From Planctomycetaceae bacterium (GTDB lineage: Bacteria > Planctomycetota > Planctomycetia > Planctomycetales > Planctomycetaceae): 64,000 nt of DNA. The translations under genes and the position numbers were made by a program. The notes under the pieces are model-generated. The model did no database searches. It saw only the letters and a program-made list of their open reading frames with translations, and had not been told where the DNA came from. The DNA lies in the NCBI GenBank assembly GCA_028284885.1, contig JANQQW010000194.1, positions 17,672 through 81,671 on the forward strand. The letters run 5' to 3'. Within the stretch, counting starts at the first letter, position 1. The number at the start of each line of letters is the position of its first letter. This document shows positions 1-9,011 of the stretch, piece after piece.

Positions 1-777
1 GAGGTTGCCGACTCGCGGTACGAGGGGCTCCACGCCCGCTTCCACGACTGGAACGAGATCCGCGTCAGCAGCATCACGGAGCTCGAGGAGGTGTTCGCCG
101 AGGACGACGACGGGTCGTTCCGGGCGCTGCGGGTGAAGGCGGCGCTCCAGGACACGTTCGACCAGCACGTCGTCACGGGCGAGCCGCGCGACGACCCGTT
201 CGACCTGGAGCCGGTGAAGAAGAAGACGCAGGACCAGGCGGCGCGGCGGCTGGCGAAGATTCGCGAGACCACGCCGTTCACGCGGGCGTACGTCCTGCAG
301 GCGGCGCTCGGCAGCCACGTCGTGCCGTTGGACGAGAAGGCGCTCAACGCGGCGGTCTGGCTCGGTTTCGTCGAACCGGACGCCGCTCCGGACGCGGCGA
401 TGGACACGATGAAGTCGGTCGTCCGCAAGACCGACGGCCCGCTGTTCGCCCATCTGCTTCGTCAACTCGCCAACGACGCCAAGCCGGCCGCCGTCTTCGA
501 GACGGTCTCCGTCGAGGACGAGGAGGAGTACGACCCGCTGACCGCCGTTCAGCGGTTGGAGGACGTCTACAAGGGCCGCGTGAAGCGGAAGAAGGCGAAG
601 GCGGCCAAGAAGAAGGCGCCTGCGACGAAGAAGTCGGCCGCCAAGGCGACCAAGACGAAGGGGGCGGCCAAGAAGAAGCCGGCTGCCAAGAAGAAGGCTC
701 CCGCGAAGAAGAAGACGGCGACCAAGAAGAAGGTGGCCAAGAAGACGACCCGCAAGAAGTCTTCGAGCCGGTCGTAG
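1..777 (+). CDS. HhH-GPD (endonuclease III-like) protein with lysine-rich tail, 5' truncated
   Basis: The reading frame is open from base 1, so the gene starts upstream of the window. The visible 258 residues have two parts. The first 180 or so include a stretch (TTPFTRAYVLQAALG, then VPLDEKALNAAVWLGF) that resembles the end of the helix-hairpin-helix DNA glycosylase fold, where the GPD aspartate lies near a V-P-x-D element. The last 60 residues are almost only Lys, Ala and Thr in KKK/AAK repeats, like histone H1 or the tails of bacterial HU-like proteins, and should bind DNA without sequence preference. The glycosylase reading is tentative because the iron-sulfur and hairpin regions are outside the window or absent. 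Confidence 0.5.
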   Translation, partial: EVADSRYEGLHARFHDWNEIRVSSITELEEVFAEDDDGSFRALRVKAALQDTFDQHVVTGEPRDDPFDLEPVKKKTQDQAARRLAKIRETTPFTRAYVLQAALGSHVVPLDEKALNAAVWLGFVEPDAAPDAAMDTMKSVVRKTDGPLFAHLLRQLANDAKPAAVFETVSVEDEEEYDPLTAVQRLEDVYKGRVKRKKAKAAKKKAPATKKSAAKATKTKGAAKKKPAAKKKAPAKKKTATKKKVAKKTTRKKSSSRS

Positions 778-795
778 CCGCACCCCCGTTCGATC

Positions 796-825
796 TTGGT
801 GCCGCGCCGACGGCGGGGGTAGAAT
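796..825 (+). promoter_or_regulatory. Candidate sigma70-type promoter for the TPR gene
   Basis: TTGGTG at 796-801 and TAGAAT at 820-825 are 18 bases apart, about 58 bases before the ATG at 883. The -10 hexamer matches TATAAT at five of six positions; the -35 is weaker. The same TAGAAT hexamer recurs ahead of other genes in this window. Confidence 0.35.
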
Positions 826-882
826 GACCGGGCGACGCGTTCCCGCGTCCGCTGCGAGTCTCGGACCACGACGGAGATTGTG

Positions 883-3081
883 ATGCGTTCGCCGAACCAA
901 CGGTTGTCCCTGCTCCTCGCCGTCCTGCTCGTCCCGAACGCCTTCGTCCACGCGGACGACGAGCCGCCCGCGGAACGGGCCCTGCCCGGCCAGATCGGCG
1001 ACGACCCGACGCTCCCGTTGAAGCCGGTCGCGCCGCGGGACGAGGCGGAGGCCAAGCGGGTCGAGGCGATGGCCTGGTTCATGAAGGGCCGGTTCCAGCA
1101 GGGCCGTCGGCAGTTCGCCGAGGCGCTCGCCAGTTACGAGAAGGCCCTCGAACTCGACCCGAAGGCGATCGAGGTCTACCGGGCGTACGTCCCGCTCGCG
1201 TTCACGCTCCGGAAGACGCAGGAAGCCGTGCAGCGGGCGCTCGTGCTCGTCGAACTCGACCCGGACAACCCCGTGTTGATGCAACAGCTCGGGCGGGATC
1301 TGGCTCGCCGCGGCCGGCTGTCGGAGGCGATCGACCTGCTGGAGAAGGCGACCGAGGCCCCCTCGCTCGACAAGCGGTCGAACTCGTTCGTCTCGCTGAA
1401 CCGGGACCTCAGCGTGTTGTACGCGGCGGCCGACGACGACGAGAAGCTCGCCGACGCCTACGAGGTCGTCTTCGAGGCGTTACTCAACCCCGACCGGTTC
1501 GGGCTCGACATGGCCCAGCACGGCGCGCTCGAACGGGACCGGGCCATAGACTACGAGCGGATGGGCGAGGCGTTCCTCGACGCGAAACGAATCGAGAAGG
1601 CGGCGACCGCGTTCACCATCGCCTCCGACCGACGCGGCGACAAGACGACGGCCCTCGACTACAACCTCGCCCGGCTGCACCTGCAGACCGGCAACCCGCG
1701 CCGGGCCCAGGCGACGCTCGAGAAGTACTTCCGGGCCAAGCTCAAGGACAAGGGCCGCGACGCCTACGAGCTGTACGCCGAGATCCTCGACAAGCAGGAG
1801 AAGTCCGACCAACTCGTCGGCAAGCTCGAAGGTCTCGTCGAGCAGGATCCCGAGAACGGCCCTCTCCTCATCTTCCTCGGTGACCAGTACGTCGAGGCGG
1901 AGAAGTTCGCCGAGGCGAAGTCGGCGTTCGAGCGGGCAATCGACGACGGGGGCACGCCGGCCGGGCACGCTGGGCTCGCCAAGTTGTACCGGCTGAAGGG
2001 GGAGTACGGGCCGCTGCTCGACGAGATCGTCGCCAGTTTCGAGGCGGCGCTCGCAGGGGAGATCCAACCCGAGCTCGAGGCGATCACCGGGGACGAGAAG
2101 GTGCTCGACGCGCTCGTCGCCGAGGGGCGTCGTCGGCTGAACGCGGAGGACGAGGAGCTCGTGTTCCTCGGCGGTCTCGTGCTCGCCGGCCTGGCGGGGG
2201 ACGCCGATCGGAACGACGACGCGATCGTGTTCCTGGAGGACGCGCTCGGAAAGGCCGAGCCGCGGCAGAAGTCGGCCGTGTACGACGACCTCGCCGACCG
2301 CCTGATCGACGCCGAGAAGTACGACCGGGCGATCGAACTGCTGAACGAGGCCGTGAAGTCGGTCACGGACAACGCCGCGAAGGCCCAGTTCCTGTACAAG
2401 CTCTCGCAGGCCCAGGAGCTGGACGACAACACGGAGGCCGCGCTCGAGACGATCGGCGACGCCCGCCGACTGCTGCCCGACAGCGGCCTGCTGCACTACC
2501 AGCAGGGCTGGATACACTACCACGCACGACAGTGGAAGGAGGCCGAGCGGGTCTTCCTCGAGGTGCTGGAGCAGCAGGGGGACGAGCCGCGGATCCAGCG
2601 AGCCGTGCGGTTCAGCCTGTCGAACGTCTACGTTCAGACCGGCGAGATGCGGAAGGCCGAAGAGGTGCTGGAGGTGGTCCTGGAGGCGGAGCCGGACGAC
2701 CCCTCGGTCAACAACGACCTCGGCTACCTGTACGCGGACCAGGGGAAGAACCTGGAGAAGGCCGAGCAGATGCTCCGGAAGGCGGTCGCCGCGGAGCCCG
2801 AGAACGCCGCCTACCAGGACAGCATGGGCTGGGTGCTGTACCGCCTCGGCAAGTTCGAGGAGGCCCTGGAGTGGTTGGAGAAGGCGGTCGAGGACCCGGA
2901 CGGGGCCGACCCGGTGCTGTGGGACCACCTCGCCGACACCTACTCCAAGCTGGGCCGCAAGGACGACGCGGTCGCGACGTGGAAGAAGGCGCTCGCCGCC
3001 TTCGAGGGGCAGGACCACCCGGACGAGAAGAAGCGGTCGGAGATCGAGGCGAAGCTGAAGAAGGCGACCGGCGCCGAGTAG
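883..3081 (+). CDS. Secreted tetratricopeptide repeat protein
   Basis: A 732-residue protein with an N-terminal signal peptide (hydrophobic core LLLAVLLVPNAF, then HADDE). It is followed by TPR units through most of the length, for example AEALASYEKALELDPKA near residue 75 and AEQMLRKAVAAEPENAAYQDS near 630. Such proteins act as scaffolds for protein complexes, here probably in the periplasm. The ATG at 883 is preferred to the GTG at 880 because GGAG at 873-876 is better spaced for it. No catalytic domain is visible. yebC follows 65 bases downstream on the same strand. Confidence 0.85.
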   Translation: MRSPNQRLSLLLAVLLVPNAFVHADDEPPAERALPGQIGDDPTLPLKPVAPRDEAEAKRVEAMAWFMKGRFQQGRRQFAEALASYEKALELDPKAIEVYRAYVPLAFTLRKTQEAVQRALVLVELDPDNPVLMQQLGRDLARRGRLSEAIDLLEKATEAPSLDKRSNSFVSLNRDLSVLYAAADDDEKLADAYEVVFEALLNPDRFGLDMAQHGALERDRAIDYERMGEAFLDAKRIEKAATAFTIASDRRGDKTTALDYNLARLHLQTGNPRRAQATLEKYFRAKLKDKGRDAYELYAEILDKQEKSDQLVGKLEGLVEQDPENGPLLIFLGDQYVEAEKFAEAKSAFERAIDDGGTPAGHAGLAKLYRLKGEYGPLLDEIVASFEAALAGEIQPELEAITGDEKVLDALVAEGRRRLNAEDEELVFLGGLVLAGLAGDADRNDDAIVFLEDALGKAEPRQKSAVYDDLADRLIDAEKYDRAIELLNEAVKSVTDNAAKAQFLYKLSQAQELDDNTEAALETIGDARRLLPDSGLLHYQQGWIHYHARQWKEAERVFLEVLEQQGDEPRIQRAVRFSLSNVYVQTGEMRKAEEVLEVVLEAEPDDPSVNNDLGYLYADQGKNLEKAEQMLRKAVAAEPENAAYQDSMGWVLYRLGKFEEALEWLEKAVEDPDGADPVLWDHLADTYSKLGRKDDAVATWKKALAAFEGQDHPDEKKRSEIEAKLKKATGAE

Positions 3082-3146
3082 CCCCGCCGGATCACCGGAC
3101 GCCCCTGCGACGAAATCGACACCGAAGACGGACGACGAACAGCGAC

Positions 3147-3902
3147 ATGGCCGGACACTCCCACTGGGCCAACATCCAGCACAAGAAGGGGGCCGTCGAC
3201 AAGAAACGCGGCAAGCTCTTCGGCAAGTTGTCCCGGGCGATCATCGTCGCCGCGCGGAACGGCGGGGCCGACACCGACACGAACCTCGCCCTCCGGTACG
3301 CGATCGACAAGGCCAAGCAGGCCAGCATGCCGAAGGACACGATCGAGCGGGCCGTCAAGAAGGGCTGCGGGGAGCTCGACGGCGAGAACTACGAGGAGAT
3401 CGTCTACGAGGGGTACGGGCCGGAGGGGGTCGCCGTCCTCTGCGACATCCTCACGGACAACCGCAACCGGACCGCAGGCGAGCTCCGCAAGATCTTCGAG
3501 GTGCACGGCGGCAACATGGGGAACACCGGCTGCGTGTCGTGGATGTTCGAGCGGAAGGGGCTGTTCGTCGTTCCGAGCGCGGCGACCGACGAGGAGTCGC
3601 TGTTCGAGTTGGCCCTGGAGGCGGGGGCGGAGGACGTGAAGGACGAGGGAGAGGCCTTCGTCGTCACCTGCCCGGTGGAGGCGTACGAGGACGTGAAGTC
3701 GGCCCTCGAGTCCGCGGGAGTGGAGAGGGAGTCGGCCGAGCTGGCCCGGGTCGCCTCGAACACGGTCGAACTCGACGTGGACGCCGGTCGCAAGGTGCTG
3801 AAGCTCGTCGATGCCCTCGAGGAGAACGAGGACGTGCAGAGCACGACGACGAACTTCGAGATCTCGGACGAGGTGATGGAAGCGCTCGCCGCGGAACTGT
3901 AG
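3147..3902 (+). CDS. yebC: YebC/PmpR family regulatory protein
   Basis: A 251-residue protein, normal length for the family, starting with the hallmark MAGHSHWANIQHKK. It also has the conserved YEGYGPEGVAVLC and GNMGNTGCVSWMF segments. Family members bind DNA as regulators (PmpR) or associate with ribosomes to relieve stalling at proline-rich stretches; which role applies here cannot be told from sequence. The ATG at 3147 is chosen because the protein aligns with the family from its first residue, although the frame is open far upstream inside the preceding gene. Confidence 0.95.
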   Translation: MAGHSHWANIQHKKGAVDKKRGKLFGKLSRAIIVAARNGGADTDTNLALRYAIDKAKQASMPKDTIERAVKKGCGELDGENYEEIVYEGYGPEGVAVLCDILTDNRNRTAGELRKIFEVHGGNMGNTGCVSWMFERKGLFVVPSAATDEESLFELALEAGAEDVKDEGEAFVVTCPVEAYEDVKSALESAGVERESAELARVASNTVELDVDAGRKVLKLVDALEENEDVQSTTTNFEISDEVMEALAAEL

Positions 3903-3953
3903 GCTGTCTCGTCGGCGTGCTGCTCTCTGTCATCGTGGTTCCGGGACCCTGTC

Positions 3954-5057
3954 GTGGCGATCGAGTTCAACTGCCCTGCCTGTGACGCCGTGCTGCGTGC
4001 GAAGGAGGAGTTCGCCGGTCGGAAGACCCGGTGCCCGCACTGCGGCGAGCCGGCCCGCGTCCCCGAGTTCGCCGACGCCGCGGACGCGTTCGCCCTCGAA
4101 CCGGATCCGGAACCGGAGCTCGAGCCGGCGTCACGTTTCGAGTCCGCACCAGCGCCGACGCCCGCCTCGGGTTCGCGGTCGGCGATCGACGACTTCCTGG
4201 ACGGCGGCGACTCGTACGCCCCCGCGCCCCCGGTCGCTCGAAATGCCCCGCGGCGACCACCAAGACCGGCAGAGCCTCCCGAGGAGGTGGTCTGCTCGCT
4301 GTGTGGGACAAGGAACGACGGGGACGCCACACACTGCCGCGGATGCGGCGAGCCGCTGACGAACGACTACGACGGGGCGATCGTTCCCACGCCGGTCGGG
4401 TTCCAGGACTCCTTCCAGGCCGGGTGGGACGCGTTCGCCGAGAACATGGGCCCGTGCATCGGCGGCTACCTGCTCTCCGGCCTCCTCTACGTGGTCGCGT
4501 TCGGCCTGGGCATCACCGTGATGGTCGTCTCGTTCAGCATCGTCGACGCACAGGTCGACCAGCGGGCGGTCGCGCTCGCCGTCCTGGGGCTGTTCGCGCT
4601 GTTCAACACGTACCTGTACTGCTTCCTGTACGCGGGGCAGCTGCGGTTCTTCTGCGGGATCGCCGCGGGCGAGCAGCCGGACTTCTCGCTGCTGCTGAAG
4701 GGGTTCCCGTACACGGGGCGGGTCATGCTGATCCTGCTCGCGTACGCGTTCATGGTGACGTTGGGAACGCTCTTCTTCGTCGTGCCGGGCGTCTACCTCG
4801 CGCTCGTCTACTTCCCGGCGCCGTTCGTGGCGGTCGACCGGGACGTCTCGACGTTCGAGGCGTTCGGCATCGCCGGGCGGATCACGAGCCAGAACCGCGG
4901 CATGCTGTTCGGGCAGTGCATGGCGATGATGGCGATGTTCACCGCAGCCGGCGCTCTGCAGGGTTTGGGCATGATCATCGTCGGTCCGTTCACGATCATG
5001 CTCTGCGTGGTGGTGTACCGCATGATGGCGGGACTCCCCGTCGCCGACGGCAAGTGA
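3954..5057 (+). CDS. Zinc-ribbon membrane protein, first of two tandem paralogs
   Basis: A 367-residue protein starting at GTG. Residues 1-35 form a zinc ribbon (CPACDAVLRAKEEFAG then CPHC), followed by an acidic, proline-rich linker. A second ribbon (CSLCGTRNDGDATHCRGCG) lies near 110-130. From about 165 on there are five or so hydrophobic segments. The arrangement suggests cytoplasmic metal-binding ribbons in front of a multi-pass membrane domain of the DUF975/glycerophosphodiesterase-membrane kind. Ten bases separate it from a paralog with the same layout, so the two are probably co-transcribed and may form one complex. Function unknown. Confidence 0.75.
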   Translation: MAIEFNCPACDAVLRAKEEFAGRKTRCPHCGEPARVPEFADAADAFALEPDPEPELEPASRFESAPAPTPASGSRSAIDDFLDGGDSYAPAPPVARNAPRRPPRPAEPPEEVVCSLCGTRNDGDATHCRGCGEPLTNDYDGAIVPTPVGFQDSFQAGWDAFAENMGPCIGGYLLSGLLYVVAFGLGITVMVVSFSIVDAQVDQRAVALAVLGLFALFNTYLYCFLYAGQLRFFCGIAAGEQPDFSLLLKGFPYTGRVMLILLAYAFMVTLGTLFFVVPGVYLALVYFPAPFVAVDRDVSTFEAFGIAGRITSQNRGMLFGQCMAMMAMFTAAGALQGLGMIIVGPFTIMLCVVVYRMMAGLPVADGK

Positions 5058-5066
5058 CCGGTCCGG

Positions 5067-6089
5067 GTGATGCTGATCGAATTCGAGTGTCCAGTCTGTT
5101 TCGCCGTGCTGCGTGTCGACGAGCGTCACGCCAGCCGGGCGATCGACTGCCCTTCGTGTCGCGAGCCTGTCCGGGTGCCGGACGGCGGTGACGACGCGGA
5201 GGCGATCGTCGAGTGGGACTCCGTCGTCGACCAGTCGACCACGCCCCGAATCTGCCACGTCTGCGGCACGCGGAACCTGCCGGAGGCGACGGAGTGTCGG
5301 AACTGCGGCGAGTCGTTCGTGGACGACACCGACGAGACGCCCCCGTGGGCAACGGACGAGGAGACCGACCCGTTCGTGCCGCGATTCGGCGTGGACGACG
5401 TGTTCGGCGACAGCTGGCGGGTCTTCCGCGCCGACTTCGGGCCGTGCGTGCTGGGCTACGTCGTCAGTTCGATGGTCTGGCTGGGCGGGGTCGTGGTCGG
5501 GATGATCCCCGTGGGGATGGTCGCGCTCGCCCTCGGGGCCGGGCCGGTCCCGGAGATGGCGGCGTTCGTGGGGGTGCCGCTCGCCGGGCTGGTCCTGTTG
5601 TTCGTCACGACCTACTCGCTCGTCGGCCTGATGAACTTCTACGAGCACGTCGTGCGGAACGGGAAGAGTGACGTCACGCTCCTCTTCAGCGGGAGTCGGT
5701 TCGTCGTCCGGCTGACGCTCCTGTACCTGCTGCTCACGTTGATCGTCGGCGTCGGCCTCGCGGCGTTCGTGATCCCCGGGCTGGTCGCCTACACGGTCTA
5801 CTGGCCGGCGCCGCTCGTGCTGGTGGAGAAGGACTGCGGTGTGTTCGAGTCGCTCGAGCGGGGACGGAAGCTGTCCCGCGGGCACCGCGGGACGCTGTTC
5901 GCCATCTCGCTCGCCAGCTTCGTCCTCTGGTTCGCCGGGGCGTTCGTGGCCGGGATCTTCGTGATCGTGACGGCACCGATCACGGTGCTGCTGACGACGC
6001 TCACGTACCTGCGACTCGCCGGCCACGCGCGGGTCGAACGGGGCGAGCTCGTGATCGACTCGAGCGACCCGGTTCTGGCCCCGAGCTGA
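5067..6089 (+). CDS. Zinc-ribbon membrane protein, second of two tandem paralogs
   Basis: A 340-residue paralog of the preceding gene. It has a first ribbon (CPVCFAVLRVDERHASRAIDCPSC), a second ribbon (CHVCGTRNLPEATECRNCG) and then a multi-pass hydrophobic domain. Shared elements in the membrane half include a Gly-Pro-Cys turn before the first helix (FGPCVLGYV here, MGPCIGGYL in the partner) and an FVVPGVYLALVYFPAP / FVIPGLVAYTVYWPAP helix. The start is GTG 5067 or the adjacent ATG 5070. Divergence between the copies suggests an old duplication and separate roles or a heteromeric assembly. Confidence 0.75.
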   Translation: MMLIEFECPVCFAVLRVDERHASRAIDCPSCREPVRVPDGGDDAEAIVEWDSVVDQSTTPRICHVCGTRNLPEATECRNCGESFVDDTDETPPWATDEETDPFVPRFGVDDVFGDSWRVFRADFGPCVLGYVVSSMVWLGGVVVGMIPVGMVALALGAGPVPEMAAFVGVPLAGLVLLFVTTYSLVGLMNFYEHVVRNGKSDVTLLFSGSRFVVRLTLLYLLLTLIVGVGLAAFVIPGLVAYTVYWPAPLVLVEKDCGVFESLERGRKLSRGHRGTLFAISLASFVLWFAGAFVAGIFVIVTAPITVLLTTLTYLRLAGHARVERGELVIDSSDPVLAPS

Positions 6090-6092
6090 CCG

Positions 6093-7391
6093 TCAGGCGA
6101 TCTCGAGGACCGCGGCGCTCGCCTGGCCGACCCGGGTGACGTCGACGTTGACGACGATCCGGTTGTCGAGCGGCAGCGGCTCGCCGTGCACCACGTTCAG
6201 CGGGCAGTCGGGGTCGGCGTTCGCGTAGTTCAGCGTCCGCGGGACGGTCGCGTTCGTCCGCATCGAGACGACCGAAGCGGCGAGTTCGAGCAGTCCGCAG
6301 CCGGAGCCGGCGTTGCCAAGGAAGCTCTTCGGCGCGGTGACCGGAATCTCGGAGGCCCGGCTGCCGAAGACGTCGTGCAGGGCCGCGGCCTCGGCGGCGT
6401 CGACGGCCGGGTCGGAGAGGCCGTGCGCGTTGACGTGCCCGACGTCCTCGGGGGAGAGGTCCGCGACGCGAAGGGCGGCGCGGACCGCGTGGGCGATCGC
6501 CAGTCGGTCGTCCGGCTTGCCGGAGGTGTCGGCGACGCAGGAGGCCCCGGTTCCGAGGACGCGGGCGAGGATCGTCGCTCCGCGGGCCTTGGCGTGTTCC
6601 TCCGTCTCCAGCAGGAACGTGCAGGCTCCCTCGGCAACGACCTGCCCGTTGCGGTCACGGTCGAACGGCCGGCACCAGGTCTCGGGCGCGCCGTCCCCCT
6701 TGGCGAGGCTGTCCCACAGCCGGGCGTGCATCGACTTGACGGGGTGGACGCGGGTGCCTGTCGTACCGGCGATCATCATGTCGGCCGCGCCGCGTCGGAG
6801 GATGCGGTTGGCCTCGCCGAGCACGAGGTTGCCGCTCGCCTCGTCCTGGGTGAGCGAGTTGCTGGGCCCTCGGGCGTCCACCATGATGCCGATGTGGCAG
6901 GCGGGCATGTTGGGGAGGTACTTGAGCAGCCAGAGCGGTTCCATCGCCGGCAGGCCGGTCTCGCCCCAGTCGTCGAACTGGAAGTGGGCCTCGCCGTTCT
7001 CGCCGGGCACGCACTTCCAGCAGGCGTCGCTGAGCACCTCGGGGGGGCTGAGCATGAGGTTGGCGGCGAAGTCGATGCCGAGCCGCGTGTGGTCGATCGC
7101 CTCCATGTCGAGGCCCGCCTCCTCGAGCGCGAGGGCCGCGGAGGCGACGCCCAGCTGAATCTCGCGGCACATCACCCGCAGTTGCTTGCGGATCGGCTTG
7201 AGATACTTCTTGGCGTTGAAGTCGGCGACCTCGGCGGCAGCGAGGTTCTCGATCGTCGTGACGGCCGGGTCGACGAAGGCGACGCCCGACTTGCCGGCGG
7301 CGACGGACTCGGCGAACGGCCCGACGCCGATGCCGACGGGGCTGACGATCCCCAGACCGGTGACGACGACCGGAGGTTGGGAAGCGCTCAT
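6093..7391 (-). CDS. Ketosynthase-like protein lacking catalytic Cys and one His
   Basis: A 432-residue thiolase-fold protein with the general layout of FabF (VVVTGLGIVSPVG start, VAEGACTFLLE, HVNAHG). In the alignment with the neighbouring FabF the nucleophile position of TACAS is Glu184 (TQDEASG), and the second catalytic His is Asn360 (KSFLGNAGSG). The first His survives at 323. It therefore should not condense acyl chains. It resembles chain-length factors, where the Cys is replaced (usually by Gln), and may decarboxylate malonyl-ACP or act as a silent partner of FabF. It lies 136 bases downstream of fabF in the acpP-fabF operon. Confidence 0.8.
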   Translation of the reverse strand: MSASQPPVVVTGLGIVSPVGIGVGPFAESVAAGKSGVAFVDPAVTTIENLAAAEVADFNAKKYLKPIRKQLRVMCREIQLGVASAALALEEAGLDMEAIDHTRLGIDFAANLMLSPPEVLSDACWKCVPGENGEAHFQFDDWGETGLPAMEPLWLLKYLPNMPACHIGIMVDARGPSNSLTQDEASGNLVLGEANRILRRGAADMMIAGTTGTRVHPVKSMHARLWDSLAKGDGAPETWCRPFDRDRNGQVVAEGACTFLLETEEHAKARGATILARVLGTGASCVADTSGKPDDRLAIAHAVRAALRVADLSPEDVGHVNAHGLSDPAVDAAEAAALHDVFGSRASEIPVTAPKSFLGNAGSGCGLLELAASVVSMRTNATVPRTLNYANADPDCPLNVVHGEPLPLDNRIVVNVDVTRVGQASAAVLEIA

Positions 7392-7527
7392 GGGACTCTC
7401 CTCGAAGGGCAGCCGGTCGCGAGGCCGGACGCGTGCCCGGTGCCTCGAGTCGGAACGTGCCGCCCGCGGTGCGAAACCCCCATTCTAGCGCAGGGCGGCA
7501 GGCGTACGCAGCCCCGCGAGCCGGCGA

Positions 7528-8772
7528 TCATGCCGCTCGGCCCAGAACGAGGCAGGCGTTGTGACCGCCGAAGCCGAAGCTGTTCTTCAGCACGTAGTCG
7601 ATCTGGGCGGACCGGGCCTCGTGGGGCACGTAGTCCAGGTCGCAGTCGGGGTCGGGGTCGTCGAGGTTGATCGTCGGCGGGATCACCTGGTTCTGCAGGG
7701 CAAGCACGCAGGCGACCGTCTCGACCCCGCCCGACGCGCCGAGCAGGTGGCCGAGTTGGCTCTTGGTGCTGGAGACGGCGATCGACTTGGCGTGGTCGCC
7801 GAAGACCGTCTTGATCGCGACGGTCTCCGCCTTGTCGCCGAGCGGCGTGCTCGTGCCGTGGGCGTTCACGTAGCCGATCTTCTCGACGTCGATACCGGCG
7901 TCCTTGATCGTGTACAGCATCGCCCGTCCGGCACCGCGGCCCTCGGGGTCCGGGGCGGTGATGTGCGTCGCGTCGGCGGACATTCCGTAGCCGAGGATCT
8001 CGGCGAGGATCGTCGCCCCGCGGGCCTTGGCGTGCTCGTACTCCTCGACGACCATCGCCCCGGCCCCTTCCGCGAGGACGAACCCGTCGCGGCCGGCGTC
8101 GAACGGACGGCTCGCCTTCTCCGGTTCGGTGTTGCGGGTCGAGAGGGCACTCATACGGGCGAAGCCGGAGAGTCCCATCGGGGTGACCGCGGCCTCGCTG
8201 CCGCCGGTGATCATCACGTCGGCGTTGCCGTGCTGGACGAGGCGGAAGGCGTCGCCGATGGCGTTGGTCGCGGAGGCGCAGGCGGTGGCGACGGCCGTGT
8301 TCGGCCCCTTCAGCCCGAAGTGGACCGAGAGGTTCCCGCTGGCCGCGTTCACCATCAGCTTGGGGATCATGAAGGGCGAGACACGGCTGGGCCCGCGGTC
8401 GAACAGCTTGATGTGCTGCTGTTCGATCTCGGTCAGCCCGCCGATCCCGCTGCCGATGAGCACGCCCAGCCGGTGGGGGTCCTCGTTGGGCAGGTCCAGC
8501 CCGGACTGGGTGAAGGCCTTGCTGGCGGCGGCGAGGGCGAACTGGCAGAACCGGTCGAGGCGACGGAGATCCTTCGAGTCCACCTCGGCGTGCTCGGTGC
8601 AGTCGAAGTGCTTGATCTCACCGCCGAAGTGGACCTTGAACTCGCTGGCGTCGAATCGTTCGAGCCGCGAGACGCCGCTCTTGCCGGCGCAGATCCCGTC
8701 CCAGAACTCACCGACCTCGCAGCCGAGAGCCGTGACCACGCCACATCCCGTGACGACGACACGTCGAGTCAT
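7528..8772 (-). CDS. fabF: 3-oxoacyl-[acyl-carrier-protein] synthase II
   Basis: A 414-residue protein of normal FabF length. It performs the decarboxylating condensation of malonyl-ACP with acyl-ACP in fatty acid elongation. The catalytic triad is intact: Cys165 in VATACASATN, His305 in NAHGTSTP and His342 in KSQLGHLLGAS. Its ATG overlaps the acpP stop codon by one base (TGATG), which implies translational coupling to the carrier protein. A degenerate ketosynthase follows in the same operon. Confidence 0.96.
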   Translation of the reverse strand: MTRRVVVTGCGVVTALGCEVGEFWDGICAGKSGVSRLERFDASEFKVHFGGEIKHFDCTEHAEVDSKDLRRLDRFCQFALAAASKAFTQSGLDLPNEDPHRLGVLIGSGIGGLTEIEQQHIKLFDRGPSRVSPFMIPKLMVNAASGNLSVHFGLKGPNTAVATACASATNAIGDAFRLVQHGNADVMITGGSEAAVTPMGLSGFARMSALSTRNTEPEKASRPFDAGRDGFVLAEGAGAMVVEEYEHAKARGATILAEILGYGMSADATHITAPDPEGRGAGRAMLYTIKDAGIDVEKIGYVNAHGTSTPLGDKAETVAIKTVFGDHAKSIAVSSTKSQLGHLLGASGGVETVACVLALQNQVIPPTINLDDPDPDCDLDYVPHEARSAQIDYVLKNSFGFGGHNACLVLGRAA

Positions 8773-9011
8773 CAGCCGTTCTTCTCATTGATGTAGTCGA
8801 TGGCGTTCCCGACGGTCTGGATCTTCTCGTAGTCGTCGTCGGGGATGGTCACTCCGAAGGCGTCCTCGAACTCCATCACGAGCTCGACCACGTCCAGGGA
8901 GTCCGCCTTGAGGTCGTCGACGAAGCGGCTCTCGCGCGAGACCTCTTCCTTGGGCACGCTGAGCTGCTCGCTGACGATGCCGATGACCTTCTCTTCGATT
9001 TCTGCCGACAC
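8772..9011 (-). CDS. acpP: Acyl carrier protein
   Basis: A 79-residue acidic protein. The phosphopantetheine attachment Ser38 lies in the DSLD motif and helix II reads [13 protein letters not shown], both diagnostic. It carries growing acyl chains for FabF, which is encoded next and overlaps by one base. GTG at 9009-9011 is the start because GGAGG stands seven bases before it on the minus strand. The frame stays open further upstream but that part shows no family similarity. Confidence 0.95.
   Translation of the reverse strand: MSAEIEEKVIGIVSEQLSVPKEEVSRESRFVDDLKADSLDVVELVMEFEDAFGVTIPDDDYEKIQTVGNAIDYINEKNG

Noticed and set aside
2532..3146. Long N-terminal extension of yebC
   Set aside because: The frame is open but overlaps the TPR gene in another phase, is Gly/Arg-rich and has no family similarity; the family start is at 3147.
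4131..6026. 631-residue open frame on the minus strand
   Set aside because: Antisense to both zinc-ribbon membrane genes; repetitive Arg/Asp/His content with no domain.
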